Positions 8,550 through 17,261 of a stretch of DNA of 55,719 nucleotides are shown piece after piece. The stretch comes from Cohnella lupini (GTDB lineage Bacteria > Bacillota > Bacilli > Paenibacillales > Paenibacillaceae), in NCBI RefSeq assembly GCF_003386205.1, contig NZ_QRDY01000011.1, positions 27,530-83,248 of the forward strand, read 5' to 3'. The notes beneath the pieces were generated by a model. That model worked only from the letters and a program-made list of their open reading frames with translations, ran no database searches and was not told where the DNA came from. Numbering within the stretch: position 1 is the stretch's first letter; each line of letters begins with the position of its first letter. Position numbers and translations under genes: made by a program.

Positions 8550-8951
8550 TCAGTTTACCCAAATTGCGTCGATAGAATAGTCACCAGGCCCGATAAGCGC
8601 CACGGCAATGGCGACTGCAATAAGCACGAGATTGTATTCGTATCCGTTCTGGGTAACCCATAATCCGTGCTTCCCATGTACTTTAATAATTGAAATCAGC
8701 ATGATGAGGACTAGCAACGCGGCGGCTAATGGAGTCAACAATCCGACCGCGAACAGCAAGCCGCCTACGAGCTCCGAAAGTCCTGCCAGTATGGCCATCG
8801 TTCGGCCGGGCTTTAATCCGATCGATTCGAAGAATCCTCCCGTGCCCGCAATACCGTAACCGCCGAACCACCCTGCTAATTTCTGCATCGCATGTCCAGC
8901 GAATAATAAACCGACAATGACTCTGAGTATCAATAATCCCCATTCCATCAT
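8550..8951 (-). CDS. DoxX-family membrane protein
   Basis: A 133-residue, four-helix DoxX protein with the family start W-G-L-L-I-L-R-V-I-V-G-L-L-F-A-G-H-A-M-Q-K-L and F-F-E-S-I-G-L-K-P-G near residue 40. DoxX proteins sit in the cytoplasmic membrane and are linked to redox or quinone-related stress, but their reaction is poorly known. It is first gene of a two-gene operon with pirin. The start ATG is preceded by AAAGGACG. Two repeated sites in the gap to the divergent hxlR gene are probable operators. Confidence 0.88.
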   Translation of the reverse strand: MMEWGLLILRVIVGLLFAGHAMQKLAGWFGGYGIAGTGGFFESIGLKPGRTMAILAGLSELVGGLLFAVGLLTPLAAALLVLIMLISIIKVHGKHGLWVTQNGYEYNLVLIAVAIAVALIGPGDYSIDAIWVN

Positions 8952-9014
8952 AACCCACGTCCTTTATTTTGTTTAGCAAGATGTTGTTCCCGCTTGAAAA
9001 ATAATAATATTGTA

Positions 9015-9084
9015 ACTTACTTTTGTCAAGTAACTATATTAAATTTTAGTCACACTTACTTTTCTGAAGTGAGTATGCTAATAT
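9015..9084. promoter_or_regulatory. Two HxlR-type operator copies in the doxX-hxlR gap
   Basis: ACTTACTTTTGTCAAGTAACT (9015-9035) and its near copy at 9054-9074 (ACTTACTTTT-CTGAAGTGAGT) share 17 of 21 positions and each is an imperfect dyad (ACTT...AAGT). They are 39 bp apart. The second abuts the probable -10 of hxlR (TATGCT 9073-9078 or TAATAT 9079-9084), so binding there would block hxlR; the first is closer to doxX. This is the usual plan for a self-repressing HxlR regulator that controls its divergent neighbour. Confidence 0.6.
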
Positions 9085-9105
9085 AGGATCAAAGGGGGAA
9101 TCGGT

Positions 9106-9414
9106 ATGGACTATTCCAAAATGTGCCCCAAGTACGAGTCAGCAGCCGAACTGCTGGGCAAAAAATGGACGGGGCTCATCATCCGAGTACTGCTCGGAGG
9201 ACCCAAACGGTTTAAGGATATTAAAGAGCAAATTCCCGATATGAGCGACAAAATGCTGACCGACCGCATGAAAGAGCTCGAAGCCAGCGGAATTCTTACT
9301 CGAACCGTGTATCCCGAAATGCCGGTGCGCATCGAATACGAGTTAACCGAAAAAGGCCAACATTTGGATGAAGTCATTCATTCCATTCAAAATTGGGGCG
9401 AAAATTGGATGTAA
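9106..9414 (+). CDS. HxlR-family transcriptional regulator
   Basis: A 102-residue HxlR winged-helix protein: a single N-terminal cysteine (C7 in M-C-P-K-Y), then L-L-G-K-K-W-T-G-L-I-I, G-G-P-K-R-F-K-D-I and D-R-M-K-E-L-E-A-S-G-I-L. The lone cysteine is where thiol- or electrophile-sensing members such as HypR or YodB react, so redox sensing is plausible. It is divergent from doxX-pirin and two repeated operator-like sites occupy the gap. AAAGGGGG ribosome binding site. A strong bidirectional terminator follows. Confidence 0.9.
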   Translation: MDYSKMCPKYESAAELLGKKWTGLIIRVLLGGPKRFKDIKEQIPDMSDKMLTDRMKELEASGILTRTVYPEMPVRIEYELTEKGQHLDEVIHSIQNWGENWM

Positions 9415-9437
9415 TCAGCCATAGATCATCCATTAAC

Positions 9438-9485
9438 GAAAGAGCTGCCCGTCAAGTCGCAATCGACCTGACGGGCAGCTCTTTC
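9438..9485. terminator. Bidirectional terminator between hxlR and the chemoreceptor gene
   Basis: A 17-bp perfect inverted repeat, 9438-9454 against 9469-9485 (GAAAGAGCTGCCCGTCA on the left), with A-run and T-run ends serving both converging genes. Confidence 0.9.
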
Positions 9486-9503
9486 TCGTTCATGCGAAGT
9501 ATT

Positions 9504-11501
9504 CTATTTGAACCGATTGACCGCCTGCTCCAGCTCCCGAATGCGGTCCGACAGCGATCCCATCGCGTCCGCGACCTTGCGAACGGAGATCATCTGGGAC
9601 TCCGCAATGCCGGCGACGTCTTGCGAGCGTTCCGCGCTCGATTCGGAGATGGCATCCGATTGGCCGACCAACGTCGATAGCTCTTCGACTTGGGCGCCAA
9701 CTTCTTGGCCTGCGGCGGCGATGTCCCGAAGCTCGCCTTCGATGGCCTCGATTCCCGAAGCGATGTCTTGGAATGCATTACCCGCCGCACGGACCCATTC
9801 CGTGCCGCTCTGCACTTCGCGATATCCGTCCTCGGTTCTTCTCAGTACGGATTGAATTCCCGTTTGAATGTCTGTTACCTCTTGCCTGATTTCGGATGCG
9901 GTCAAGTCAGCCTGCATGGCAAGCTTCCTTACTTCGTCCGCGACGACCGAAAATCCCTTTCCATGCTCGCCGGCTCTGCTGGCCTCGATGTTGGCGTTCA
10001 GCGCAAGCAAATTCGTACGGTAAGCTATTCCGGATATCGCTTCGACCATTTTGCCGATTTGTTCCGACTTCTCTTGAAGCTCGTGCGCATCGCGAACCGA
10101 GCTTTCGACGGATGACGCGATTTTCCCCATCTGTTCGACGGCGCGATGGACCGTATCGTTCCCATCTCCCGCTTGTTTGGTCGCTTGCTCGGCCACTGCG
10201 GCTACCGAGGTCGTACGATCGCTGATAATGTTCATGCTGCCGAGTATTTCCCGGGTAACTTCGGCTCCCCGCTTCATTCCTTGCGCCTGCGAATCGGCTC
10301 CGGCAGCCACTTCCCGCATCGATTCCGCGATTCTGTTCGCGCCCTCCGCCGCGAAATCCGCTTCGGCGGTCAAATGGCCTGCTGCCGTCGAAGAGTCGGC
10401 TGCCGTCGTGCGAATGCCCGAGACAAGATGCTTTAGCTGCCCTACCATATCTTGCAGGGATCGCGCGATCGACCCGATTTCATCCTCCCTGTTCTTCACT
10501 TTGTCCGGCAACAAAACCGATAGATGACCCAAGGATACTTCATGAAGAAAAGCATCGAATCTAACGAGCGGTACGATAATTCTTCTGCGCAGCACGACGG
10601 CGATCAAGAGTATCAGCACGACAGCCATCACCGCTGCGATTCCGCTTAGTCGGACCATCTCCGTCTGTACGGTGCCGCTCGCCTCCGCGGGTACGGAAAC
10701 GATCATCTCCGCGACAGAGACACCCGACATGCCCGGATGACCCGATATCACCTCGCTAGATCTCGAACCTCCTTTACCGCCGGTCCGGAAATCCGGTTCA
10801 CCGCCTACGGCCGGAAGCTCCCCGTTGCTCGCTTCTCCGATCAAGGCCAACGTTTCCTCATTGCTGGCGAGCTTCTGCCCTTCAAGCGAACGAATGGCAA
10901 TTCCCGCGTTCAATATCGTACCGATCCCTTTCATCGCCTCGTCGCTTAATAGCTGTCCGAAAATCAAAATTCCCGAGGAAGCTTCCGTCTTCTTCTCGTC
11001 CGTGATTTGCGAAGCCGCAATGACCGCCAGCCCCTTGGAGGTCTGTATCATGCCATAGACGTCGGGTGTTTGCCTGACCTTCTCGACGATCGAGCCGTCC
11101 TTGAGCTTGCCCGTGAATTCCGGGATATCTCCCGCTTGCGACATCACGTTACCATCGTTATCCACGGTCGCCAGGAAACTGAGGCCCGGGATAATTTCCA
11201 GAGATATATTTACGTTTTCCTCGATCCATGCGATATCCTTCCTGTTCACCGCATCCAGATTGTCCTTCCACTTCGCGTTCGTGATAGCCGAGCCCGACAA
11301 ATGCTCCCCAAGCTGCTCTAGCAGTCTATGGGCGGAATCGCTGACCTCCAAGGCATGCGCTTTCTCTATTTCGCGTAAATCCGAGCTTAACGTGTCGTAG
11401 TACAGCCATCCCACGCAACCTAGCGGAAGCATGAGCATGACGACCATTAATAACATGACTTGAACGCGCAAATACCCCCAAAAACGTCGGCCTTTAACCA
11501 T
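9504..11501 (-). CDS. Methyl-accepting chemotaxis protein with CHASE4-like sensor
   Basis: A 665-residue transmembrane chemoreceptor. Order: cytoplasmic start, membrane helix about 13-33, extracellular sensor about 35-285, second helix about 286-306, HAMP 303-358, and a signalling coiled coil with the conserved hairpin tip around 495-530 ([25 protein letters not shown]). The sensor has the W-K-D-N-L-D...W-I-E-E-N-V-N pattern and following strand of CHASE4 domains, whose ligands are mostly unknown. The gene is alone, read toward the hxlR terminator. It presumably signals to CheA/CheW encoded elsewhere, and CheX at 421-879 could act in the same pathway. Confidence 0.92.
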   Translation of the reverse strand: MVKGRRFWGYLRVQVMLLMVVMLMLPLGCVGWLYYDTLSSDLREIEKAHALEVSDSAHRLLEQLGEHLSGSAITNAKWKDNLDAVNRKDIAWIEENVNISLEIIPGLSFLATVDNDGNVMSQAGDIPEFTGKLKDGSIVEKVRQTPDVYGMIQTSKGLAVIAASQITDEKKTEASSGILIFGQLLSDEAMKGIGTILNAGIAIRSLEGQKLASNEETLALIGEASNGELPAVGGEPDFRTGGKGGSRSSEVISGHPGMSGVSVAEMIVSVPAEASGTVQTEMVRLSGIAAVMAVVLILLIAVVLRRRIIVPLVRFDAFLHEVSLGHLSVLLPDKVKNREDEIGSIARSLQDMVGQLKHLVSGIRTTAADSSTAAGHLTAEADFAAEGANRIAESMREVAAGADSQAQGMKRGAEVTREILGSMNIISDRTTSVAAVAEQATKQAGDGNDTVHRAVEQMGKIASSVESSVRDAHELQEKSEQIGKMVEAISGIAYRTNLLALNANIEASRAGEHGKGFSVVADEVRKLAMQADLTASEIRQEVTDIQTGIQSVLRRTEDGYREVQSGTEWVRAAGNAFQDIASGIEAIEGELRDIAAAGQEVGAQVEELSTLVGQSDAISESSAERSQDVAGIAESQMISVRKVADAMGSLSDRIRELEQAVNRFK

Positions 11502-11631
11502 ACAAGAAACAACCCCTTTAAAACAGCTTCTATTTTCATTTGACAGTCACCCATCATTTTCCTCTTCTTATTCGACAATATCTAGCATTTTTCCACAATA
11601 TTCGAAAAATAGATTGACGAATAAAGAAAAG

Positions 11632-11660
11632 TTTACAACTTTGATACATGTCGATATAAC
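11632..11660 (+). promoter_or_regulatory. Sigma-A-type promoter of the carboxypeptidase operon
   Basis: -35 TTTACA (11632-11637), 17-bp spacer, -10 TATAAC (11655-11660), 60 bp upstream of the carboxypeptidase ATG. A TTGACG lies 19 bp further upstream without a matching -10. Confidence 0.55.
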
Positions 11661-11720
11661 GGGGTTACATCATTCTCTTACTCTACTAATCAGAAGCTAA
11701 GTTCTGAAGGAGCGAGATGA

Positions 11721-12668
11721 ATGAAGAAGAGTTTGGTTATTGTCGTCGTTATCGGAGTTATCGTCACAGCAGGCTTATGGTCCAAGGTGGATGCCTTGAC
11801 TCACCCGAAGTCGGATGAACTTCCTATCTCTCAGCCTTCCGGCTCTCCATCGGATGAACCGTCGGAATCCCCGTCTTCGTCCGATACGCAAACGGACGAG
11901 CCATCAGTCGAGCCGTCTCCTTCGGGGACGAATCCGGTACAATCCGAGCCTCCGGAGTCAAGCAAACCACCCGTCGAGCAGGTAGATCCCCCGCTTGAAA
12001 ATTCCGAATTGAACGCCCTGTTGGTGGCTAACTTACCCGATTCGAACGTCAAGACAGACAAGCAAGGGCTTGCCATCGTTACGAATACTTCAAGCCTTCT
12101 CGCCGTCGTTAACAAGAAGCGGAATTTGCCGTCGACTTATACGCCGAGCGACTTGGTCATTCCCGACGTCGAGTTCTCTTTCTCCGGCGACTCGCCGAAG
12201 AAACAAATGCGCAAAGAAGCGGCCGAAGCGTTGGAGTCGCTATTTAAAGCGGCGAAGGAAGACGGCTTCACTTTGAAAGCCGTGTCCGGTTACCGTTCAT
12301 ACGCTTCGCAGAAATCCATATTCGAGAACAATGCGGCAATTAAAGGCGAGGAAGTCGCAAACCGCACGAGCGCCCGCCCAGGCCAAAGCGAGCATCAAAC
12401 CGGCTTGGCGATGGACGTGTCGAGCGCAAGCGCCGATTATGCTCTTGAAGAGAACTTCGGCGAAACGAAAGAAGGCAAATGGTTGGCCGAGCACGCTGCC
12501 GAGCACGGGTTTATCATTCGTTTCCTGAAGGGTAAAGAGTCCATAACGGGTTATTCTTACGAGCCTTGGCACGTACGTTACGTAGGTAAAGACGTCGCGA
12601 AGGAAATCGCCGATAAAAAATTAACGCTAGAGCAATATTTCGATGCCGTTGCTGCCGATAATATGTAG
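11721..12668 (+). CDS. VanY/DdcY-type D-alanyl-D-alanine carboxypeptidase (peptidase M15B)
   Basis: A 315-residue exported wall enzyme. Residues 4-20 are a membrane anchor or signal; 38-95 is a Ser/Pro/Glu-rich linker; 160-310 is the zinc peptidase. The motifs S-G-Y-R-S (189-193), S-E-H-Q-T-G-L-A-M-D (223-232, zinc ligands His225 and Asp232) and E-P-W-H-V-R-Y-V (281-288, catalytic Glu281, ligand His284) are complete, so it should be active. It would remove the terminal D-alanine from peptidoglycan stem peptides. AAGGAGCG ribosome binding site. It is followed after 30 bp by a response regulator, kinase and lipoprotein, so the wall enzyme is tied to a wall-sensing two-component unit. Confidence 0.92.
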   Translation: MKKSLVIVVVIGVIVTAGLWSKVDALTHPKSDELPISQPSGSPSDEPSESPSSSDTQTDEPSVEPSPSGTNPVQSEPPESSKPPVEQVDPPLENSELNALLVANLPDSNVKTDKQGLAIVTNTSSLLAVVNKKRNLPSTYTPSDLVIPDVEFSFSGDSPKKQMRKEAAEALESLFKAAKEDGFTLKAVSGYRSYASQKSIFENNAAIKGEEVANRTSARPGQSEHQTGLAMDVSSASADYALEENFGETKEGKWLAEHAAEHGFIIRFLKGKESITGYSYEPWHVRYVGKDVAKEIADKKLTLEQYFDAVAADNM

Positions 12669-12698
12669 ATGTCATAAACCACTGAATTAGGTGAATCG

Positions 12699-13388
12699 AT
12701 GAACAAACGAATTCTGGTAGCCGACGACGAACCGGGGATCGCCAACCCGATCTCCTATGCGTTCCGCAGAGAAGGGTATGAGGTCGAAACCGTTTACGAC
12801 GGCCAAGCCGCTCTGGATACAGCCCTCAGCTTTAAGCCCCATGTCATCGTGCTCGATGTCATGATGCCCAAGCTGACGGGCTACGAAGTATGCCGCAAGC
12901 TCGATAACCGCGCCAACATGGGAATCATTCTGCTTACGGTCAAGAACGATATCGTGGATAAGATCGTCGGCTTGGAGATGGGCGCGGACGATTACATGAC
13001 CAAACCCTTCGACATGCGGGAATTGATTGCCAGGGTTAAAGCGCTGCTTCGCCGTCTGGAGCAAAAAACACCTGACGTCGAGACGCTCGCGTGGGGTTCG
13101 CTGGTCGTGCATCTCAAGCTGAGATCCGTGCTCGTAGATAGCTTACCGGTCGAGCTCACGCCCAAGGAGTTCGACCTGCTTGCGCTGCTGCTCTCCAATC
13201 CGGAACGCGTATATACGAGGGATGATCTGCTGGATGCCGTATGGGGGATGGAATACGCAGCGGGTACGAGAACGGTCGACATCCATATGCAGCGTTTGCG
13301 CAAAAAGCTGGGAGAAACGGGACAGCGTCTGTTGCAAACCGTTTTCGGAGTCGGATATAAAGCGGTCGGAGCCGGAACTTCTTCATGA
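12699..13388 (+). CDS. OmpR/PhoB-family response regulator
   Basis: A 229-residue regulator: receiver domain 1-115 with acidic pair D9-D10, phosphoacceptor D53 (V-L-D-V-M-M-P-K) and the lysine of L-T-V-K; DNA-binding winged helix about 130-225 (T-P-K-E-F-D-L-L-A-L-L, R-T-V-D-I-H-M-Q-R-L-R-K-K). It overlaps the following kinase gene by 4 bp (ATGA), so the two are translationally coupled. The residue after the usual T/S of the switch is Val where Ala is more common (L-T-V-K), a mild oddity. Targets probably include its own operon and the carboxypeptidase. Confidence 0.93.
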   Translation: MNKRILVADDEPGIANPISYAFRREGYEVETVYDGQAALDTALSFKPHVIVLDVMMPKLTGYEVCRKLDNRANMGIILLTVKNDIVDKIVGLEMGADDYMTKPFDMRELIARVKALLRRLEQKTPDVETLAWGSLVVHLKLRSVLVDSLPVELTPKEFDLLALLLSNPERVYTRDDLLDAVWGMEYAAGTRTVDIHMQRLRKKLGETGQRLLQTVFGVGYKAVGAGTSS

Positions 13389-14869
13389 CCACCGTTAGCA
13401 TCAAAATCAAATTCAGTTTTTTTCTCGCCGTCCTTTTGTTATTAACCGTGCTCGTTCTTAGCATCTTCGTACTAAGAGGGATACAGGATCAACAGAAGGT
13501 TCGAATGGAAAAGGAACTTCTGCAGCAAACGAGGATCGCCAATCTGAGTATTAAACAGGCTTATTTAACTTCCACTCCGATCGAAGCGCAAACCTTCCTT
13601 CGCACGCGCGGTCAGCAATTCGCTTTGGATTTGGCCGTTTACTCCGGGCTGCATGTCGTCCTTTACGACAATTCCGGCAACAAGGTCGGCGATTCCGTCC
13701 CTTTGAGCTCCCATTACGACGTCGAACAAACGTTAACCTACGCCATCGAAGGCAAGATCGCCTATCAGAGGGAAGGCGAGTCGCTGTTTTATTTGACCCC
13801 GCTGCAAGGCCCCAAGCAACAGATGGGCGTTATCCAATTCCAATATTCGTTAACCGAGGATAACAAATTTTACGATACGATCGCCAGGCTCTTCATTGTA
13901 ACCGGAGCCGCCGTCCTGGCCGCGAGCTTCGTGCTCGGATACCTCTATTTCCGGCGGGCAACGTCGGCAATCATCGCGCTTAACCGATCTGCCGAACAGA
14001 TTCGCAGGGGGCAATTTCTTTCTTCTTCTCCGTTGAAACGCAAAGACGAGCTAGGGCAGCTCAGCCAAGGTATTTACTACATGAGCTCCGAAATCCAATA
14101 CAGCATGACCGCCATGCTCGAAGAAGAAACGAAGCTGCGGCAGGCGGTCGAGAAATTGCAGAAGCTCGAGCAACAACAGAAGCAATTCATCGGTAACATC
14201 AGCCATGAATTCAAGACGCCGCTCACTTCGATTAAAGCTTACGCGGAGCTCATGGATATCTATCGGGACGATTCCGCTTTGCAAGAAGACGCCGTCCAGC
14301 GCATTCGCTTAGAAACCGAAAGGCTGCACGAGATGGTCGAGATGATTTTACGGCTTGCCGCGCTCGAGAAGTACGAGTTCGAATATCAGGCGGAACGCGT
14401 GGAAGTTCAAGAGCTTCTCCTTGGTCTGATCGACAGGATGAAAGCCAAAGCCGAGAGATTCGACGTCGCGATCGAGTCCAAGCTCGAGAAAGTCGCCATA
14501 TGGGCCGACCGCGAAAGCATGGTGCATATTCTGATCAATCTGTTGGATAACGCGATCAAGTATAACGTACCCGGCGGACGGATTATCGTGACGAACCGAC
14601 TCGATAACAACCGGGTCGTTATCGATATCGCGGACACCGGCATCGGAATTCCCGAGGAAGCCCGCGATAAAATATTCGAGCCCTTCTACACGGTCAATAA
14701 GGATCGTTCCCGGGGGAGCAGCGGTACGGGACTTGGCTTGGCGCTGGTCAAGCAGTTGGTCGACAAACACCATGGAACGATCGAAATAGCGGACTCGGAA
14801 GAAGGAACTCTTTTCAGGCTAACGTTTCCTTGTCTCAATCATTCCTTATTGAAGGAGGGTCTCCAATGA
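13385..14869 (+). CDS. Sensor histidine kinase of the carboxypeptidase operon
   Basis: A 494-residue membrane kinase: helix 10-31, an extracytoplasmic sensor about 32-165 of PAS/Cache-like size, helix 167-188, HAMP to about 245, coiled coil, phosphoacceptor His274 in I-S-H-E-F-K-T-P-L-T-S, then an ATPase domain with N-box N-L-L-D-N-A-I-K-Y, G1 D-T-G-I-G-I and G2 G-T-G-L-G-L-A-L-V. It pairs with the regulator upstream (4-bp overlap) and its stop overlaps the start of the lipoprotein gene (ATGA). The signal is unknown; the setting next to a wall peptidase suggests cell-envelope state. Confidence 0.93.
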   Translation: MTTVSIKIKFSFFLAVLLLLTVLVLSIFVLRGIQDQQKVRMEKELLQQTRIANLSIKQAYLTSTPIEAQTFLRTRGQQFALDLAVYSGLHVVLYDNSGNKVGDSVPLSSHYDVEQTLTYAIEGKIAYQREGESLFYLTPLQGPKQQMGVIQFQYSLTEDNKFYDTIARLFIVTGAAVLAASFVLGYLYFRRATSAIIALNRSAEQIRRGQFLSSSPLKRKDELGQLSQGIYYMSSEIQYSMTAMLEEETKLRQAVEKLQKLEQQQKQFIGNISHEFKTPLTSIKAYAELMDIYRDDSALQEDAVQRIRLETERLHEMVEMILRLAALEKYEFEYQAERVEVQELLLGLIDRMKAKAERFDVAIESKLEKVAIWADRESMVHILINLLDNAIKYNVPGGRIIVTNRLDNNRVVIDIADTGIGIPEEARDKIFEPFYTVNKDRSRGSSGTGLGLALVKQLVDKHHGTIEIADSEEGTLFRLTFPCLNHSLLKEGLQ

Positions 14870-16020
14870 AAGTAAGAACAACGCTTCGCTGGATAGTTCC
14901 CCTCGCTCTTCTTTTCTTATTCGGATGCCAACAGATGAACGTACCCGGCAGCTCTACCCTGGACACTACCGCCAAGAAGATTACCGTCATAGACAATCCC
15001 GAAGATTCTTCTTACGATGAGTCCCTCGTCAATACGCTCGTCAAGCTGGACGACGTAAGGGGAATGGATTGGCTCAGCGAGGAGGAAATTCTCGTAGACC
15101 GCGAGAATCGCGAGACCGGAACGCCGGAGAAAATCGAAGGCGGAGAGTGGTATCCTCACAACATCTACATCCAATCTCTGCAGACTGGCACTCAAACCCC
15201 TCTCTTGGCAGCGAACGAGCACCAAGGTTTTGCTCAGGTGAGTCCGGACAGAATGCGGGTCTTCTATAAAACGTTCTATTCGCAAAGTAATACCGGGAAA
15301 GGTTATTTTCTTGATCTTACTTCGATGAAGGAGAAAGCTTTTACGGAAGAGGATGCCATGGAAGTGCAGAGCGGCCGCTGGATCGACAACGATTCAGTCG
15401 TATATGCGACGATCGACGGCAAAATTTATATGGCAAGCGCGGATAGCCACGAGCAACCCCGATTGCTTCTGGACAGCGCGATCCCCTTCGTGAACAACGT
15501 TGCGTACATGGACGGCATGTTGTACTATTCAGCCTTGAAGGGAACGCTTTTCGCGAATACTCTAACGGGCAAGTCCGTAGCGTTGCCGATTAACAACGTC
15601 GTTTGGATGGTCCCGTCTCCGGACGAGCAACGCCTGGCAGTCGTTAATAGAACAAAAAGCGGGCGGATGGAGCTGCTTATAACCGATCTGCAGGGAAATG
15701 TCTTGAAGGCGATCGCGCAGGATAACCAAATCTACGGCACGGCTTGGTCTCCCGACGGCAACAGTATCGCTTACGCGGGCATAACGGACAACGGTACCGT
15801 AAGAGGCATTTACTTGGCCGACTTGGTTACCGGGCTCTCTATGCCTCTTACCGTCGACGTTAAGTTTATAGCCGACCCGTTGCATTGGAGCCCGACCGGA
15901 ACGCGTCTCATGGTCTCGACGACCCAGCCGGATGAGAAAAACAAGCGTAACCGATTCGTCACCTTCTTGCTTAGGGTTAATAGCAACGTCAGCGCATCTA
16001 AGGAAGCGACTGACCAATAA
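14866..16020 (+). CDS. Lipoprotein with TolB-like beta-propeller
   Basis: A 384-residue lipoprotein: signal peptide with lipobox L-F-G-C (Cys21), then several PD40/WD40-like repeats recognisable by S-P-D-x-x-R-L-A type strands (S-P-D-R-M-R-V-F, S-P-D-E-Q-R-L-A-V, S-P-D-G-N-S-I-A-Y, S-P-T-G-T-R-L-M-V). I chose the ATG at 14866 because GAAGGAGGGT lies at 14851-14860 and the signal peptide begins there. It overlaps the kinase stop by 4 bp, so all four genes form one unit. The lipoprotein would sit outside the membrane beside the kinase sensor and could modulate it; that role is inferred from position only. Confidence 0.85.
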   Translation: MKVRTTLRWIVPLALLFLFGCQQMNVPGSSTLDTTAKKITVIDNPEDSSYDESLVNTLVKLDDVRGMDWLSEEEILVDRENRETGTPEKIEGGEWYPHNIYIQSLQTGTQTPLLAANEHQGFAQVSPDRMRVFYKTFYSQSNTGKGYFLDLTSMKEKAFTEEDAMEVQSGRWIDNDSVVYATIDGKIYMASADSHEQPRLLLDSAIPFVNNVAYMDGMLYYSALKGTLFANTLTGKSVALPINNVVWMVPSPDEQRLAVVNRTKSGRMELLITDLQGNVLKAIAQDNQIYGTAWSPDGNSIAYAGITDNGTVRGIYLADLVTGLSMPLTVDVKFIADPLHWSPTGTRLMVSTTQPDEKNKRNRFVTFLLRVNSNVSASKEATDQ

Positions 16021-16056
16021 TCGGAACCGTAACCCTTTGGTCGGATCGATACGAAG

Positions 16057-16094
16057 AACGTCCATTCCCTTTTCAATGGGGAGGGCGTTTTTTT
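16057..16094 (+). terminator. Terminator of the carboxypeptidase-TCS operon
   Basis: AACGTCC-ATTCCC / GGGGAGGGCGTT hairpin (16057-16088) followed by a T-run, 36 bp after the lipoprotein stop. Confidence 0.8.
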
Positions 16095-16173
16095 ATTTGA
16101 TCTGATCGAAGCGAACAGCTACTCCGCGTATATACGCGATCATGAAAGCTCGGGATCCGGCTAAGCAAGCACA

Positions 16174-16420
16174 AATAGCCGCGCGAGGCACGCTTGTTCC
16201 GGTCATGAGCGTCATTTTCGGTAAAATAGCCGCGCGAGGCACGCTTATTCCGGTCATGAGCGGCATGTTCGGTAAAATAGCCGCGCGAGGCACGCTTATT
16301 CCGGTCATGAGCGTCATTTTCGGTAAAATAGCCGTGCGAGGCACGCTTATTCCGGTCTTGAGGGTCACTTTCGGCACAATAGCCGTGCGAGGCACGCTTA
16401 TTTCGATTTGCACGCTTCAT
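16174..16420. repeat. Tandem array A, five copies, period 51 bp
   Basis: The segment AATAGCCGCGCGAGGCACGC starts at 16174, 16225, 16276, 16327 and 16378: every step is exactly 51 bp. Copies 1-3 are nearly identical; copies 4-5 differ by GCCGTGCG and the last is cut short. Because 51 is a multiple of three the array is open in several frames on both strands, giving long but meaningless reading frames with a 17-residue period and no ribosome binding site. Confidence 0.92.
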
Positions 16421-16437
16421 AGCCGGAAAAGCCGTTA

Positions 16438-16479
16438 AAAAAAACCGCCAAGAGGGGAAATCCCCTGCTTAGCGGTTCT
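16438..16479 (-). terminator. Terminator of sdhCAB
   Basis: On the minus strand AACCGCTAAGCAGGGG pairs with CCCCTCTTGGCGGTT across a 4-base loop, then a long T-run, right after the sdhB stop. Confidence 0.9.
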
Positions 16480-16484
16480 CGAAG

Positions 16485-17258
16485 TTACATGCCGAGCCAT
16501 TGCTTGAACATATGCTTCGTCGTGTCTCTGTTCATCGCGGCGATGGATGTCGTTAGCGGAATGCCTTTCGGGCAAGAGCGCACGCAGTTCTGCGAGTTGC
16601 CGCAGCCTTCGATGCCGCCTTCTTCCATCAACGCTTCCAAGCGCTCGTGCGCGTTCATCTCGCCTGTCGGATGTACGTTGAACAAACGAACTTGCGAGAT
16701 GGCGGCCGGACCGATAAAGCTGTTCCGGTCGTTAACGTTGGGACATGCCTCAAGGCAAACGCCGCAAGTCATGCACTTGGATAATTCGTAAGCCCATTGA
16801 CGTTTCGATTCGGCCAATCTAGGCCCCGGTCCGAGGTCGTAGGTTCCATCGATCGGAATCCATGCTTTGACTTTCTTCAGCGCCTTGAACATCCGCTCGC
16901 GGTTAATGACCAAGTCGCGGACAACGGGAAAAGTCGACATCGGCTCCAAACGAATCGGTTGCTCCAGCTTGTCGATAAGCGTGCTGCAAGCTTGACGCGG
17001 CTTGCCGTTGACGACCATGGAGCATGCGCCGCACACTTCCTCCAAACAGTTGGATTCCCAGCAGACCGGCGCCGTTTTCTCGCCGTTCGTCTTGACGGGA
17101 TTCCGCTGAATTTCCATCAATGCGCTAATTACGTTCATATTCGGACGATACGGAACTTCGAATTCCTCCGTGAAAGGGGAGGCATCCGGACGTTCCCGGC
17201 GCGTAATAACAAATTTAACTTTGCGTGCCGCAGTCGTCGTGGTAGTCGTTCCCGCCAT
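16485..17258 (-). CDS. sdhB: Succinate dehydrogenase iron-sulfur subunit
   Basis: 257 residues with all three iron-sulfur motifs: C-W-E-S-N-C-L-E-E-V-C-G-A-C with a further Cys for the [2Fe-2S] centre (about 66-95), C-M-T-C-G-V-C-L-E-A-C-P for the [4Fe-4S] centre, and C-G-N-S-Q-N-C-V-R-S-C-P for the third centre. It passes electrons from SdhA flavin to the menaquinone site in SdhC. It starts 3 bp after the sdhA stop codon, so it is the last gene of a tight sdhCAB operon. The N-terminal T-T-T-T-T-T stretch is a little unusual. Confidence 0.96.
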   Translation of the reverse strand: MAGTTTTTTAARKVKFVITRRERPDASPFTEEFEVPYRPNMNVISALMEIQRNPVKTNGEKTAPVCWESNCLEEVCGACSMVVNGKPRQACSTLIDKLEQPIRLEPMSTFPVVRDLVINRERMFKALKKVKAWIPIDGTYDLGPGPRLAESKRQWAYELSKCMTCGVCLEACPNVNDRNSFIGPAAISQVRLFNVHPTGEMNAHERLEALMEEGGIEGCGNSQNCVRSCPKGIPLTTSIAAMNRDTTKHMFKQWLGM

Positions 17259-17261
17259 GGC

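Noticed and set aside
11510..11600. Sigma-D promoter of the chemoreceptor gene
   Set aside because: Only a loose match (TGTCGAATAA with no well-placed TAAA).
11721..16020. Vancomycin-resistance cluster
   Set aside because: Only the carboxypeptidase and a two-component system are present; no VanH, VanA-type ligase or VanX.
16073..16420. Repeat proteins of 17-residue period on both strands of array A
   Set aside because: The period is a multiple of three so frames stay open by chance. No ribosome binding site, and the same region is open on the other strand.
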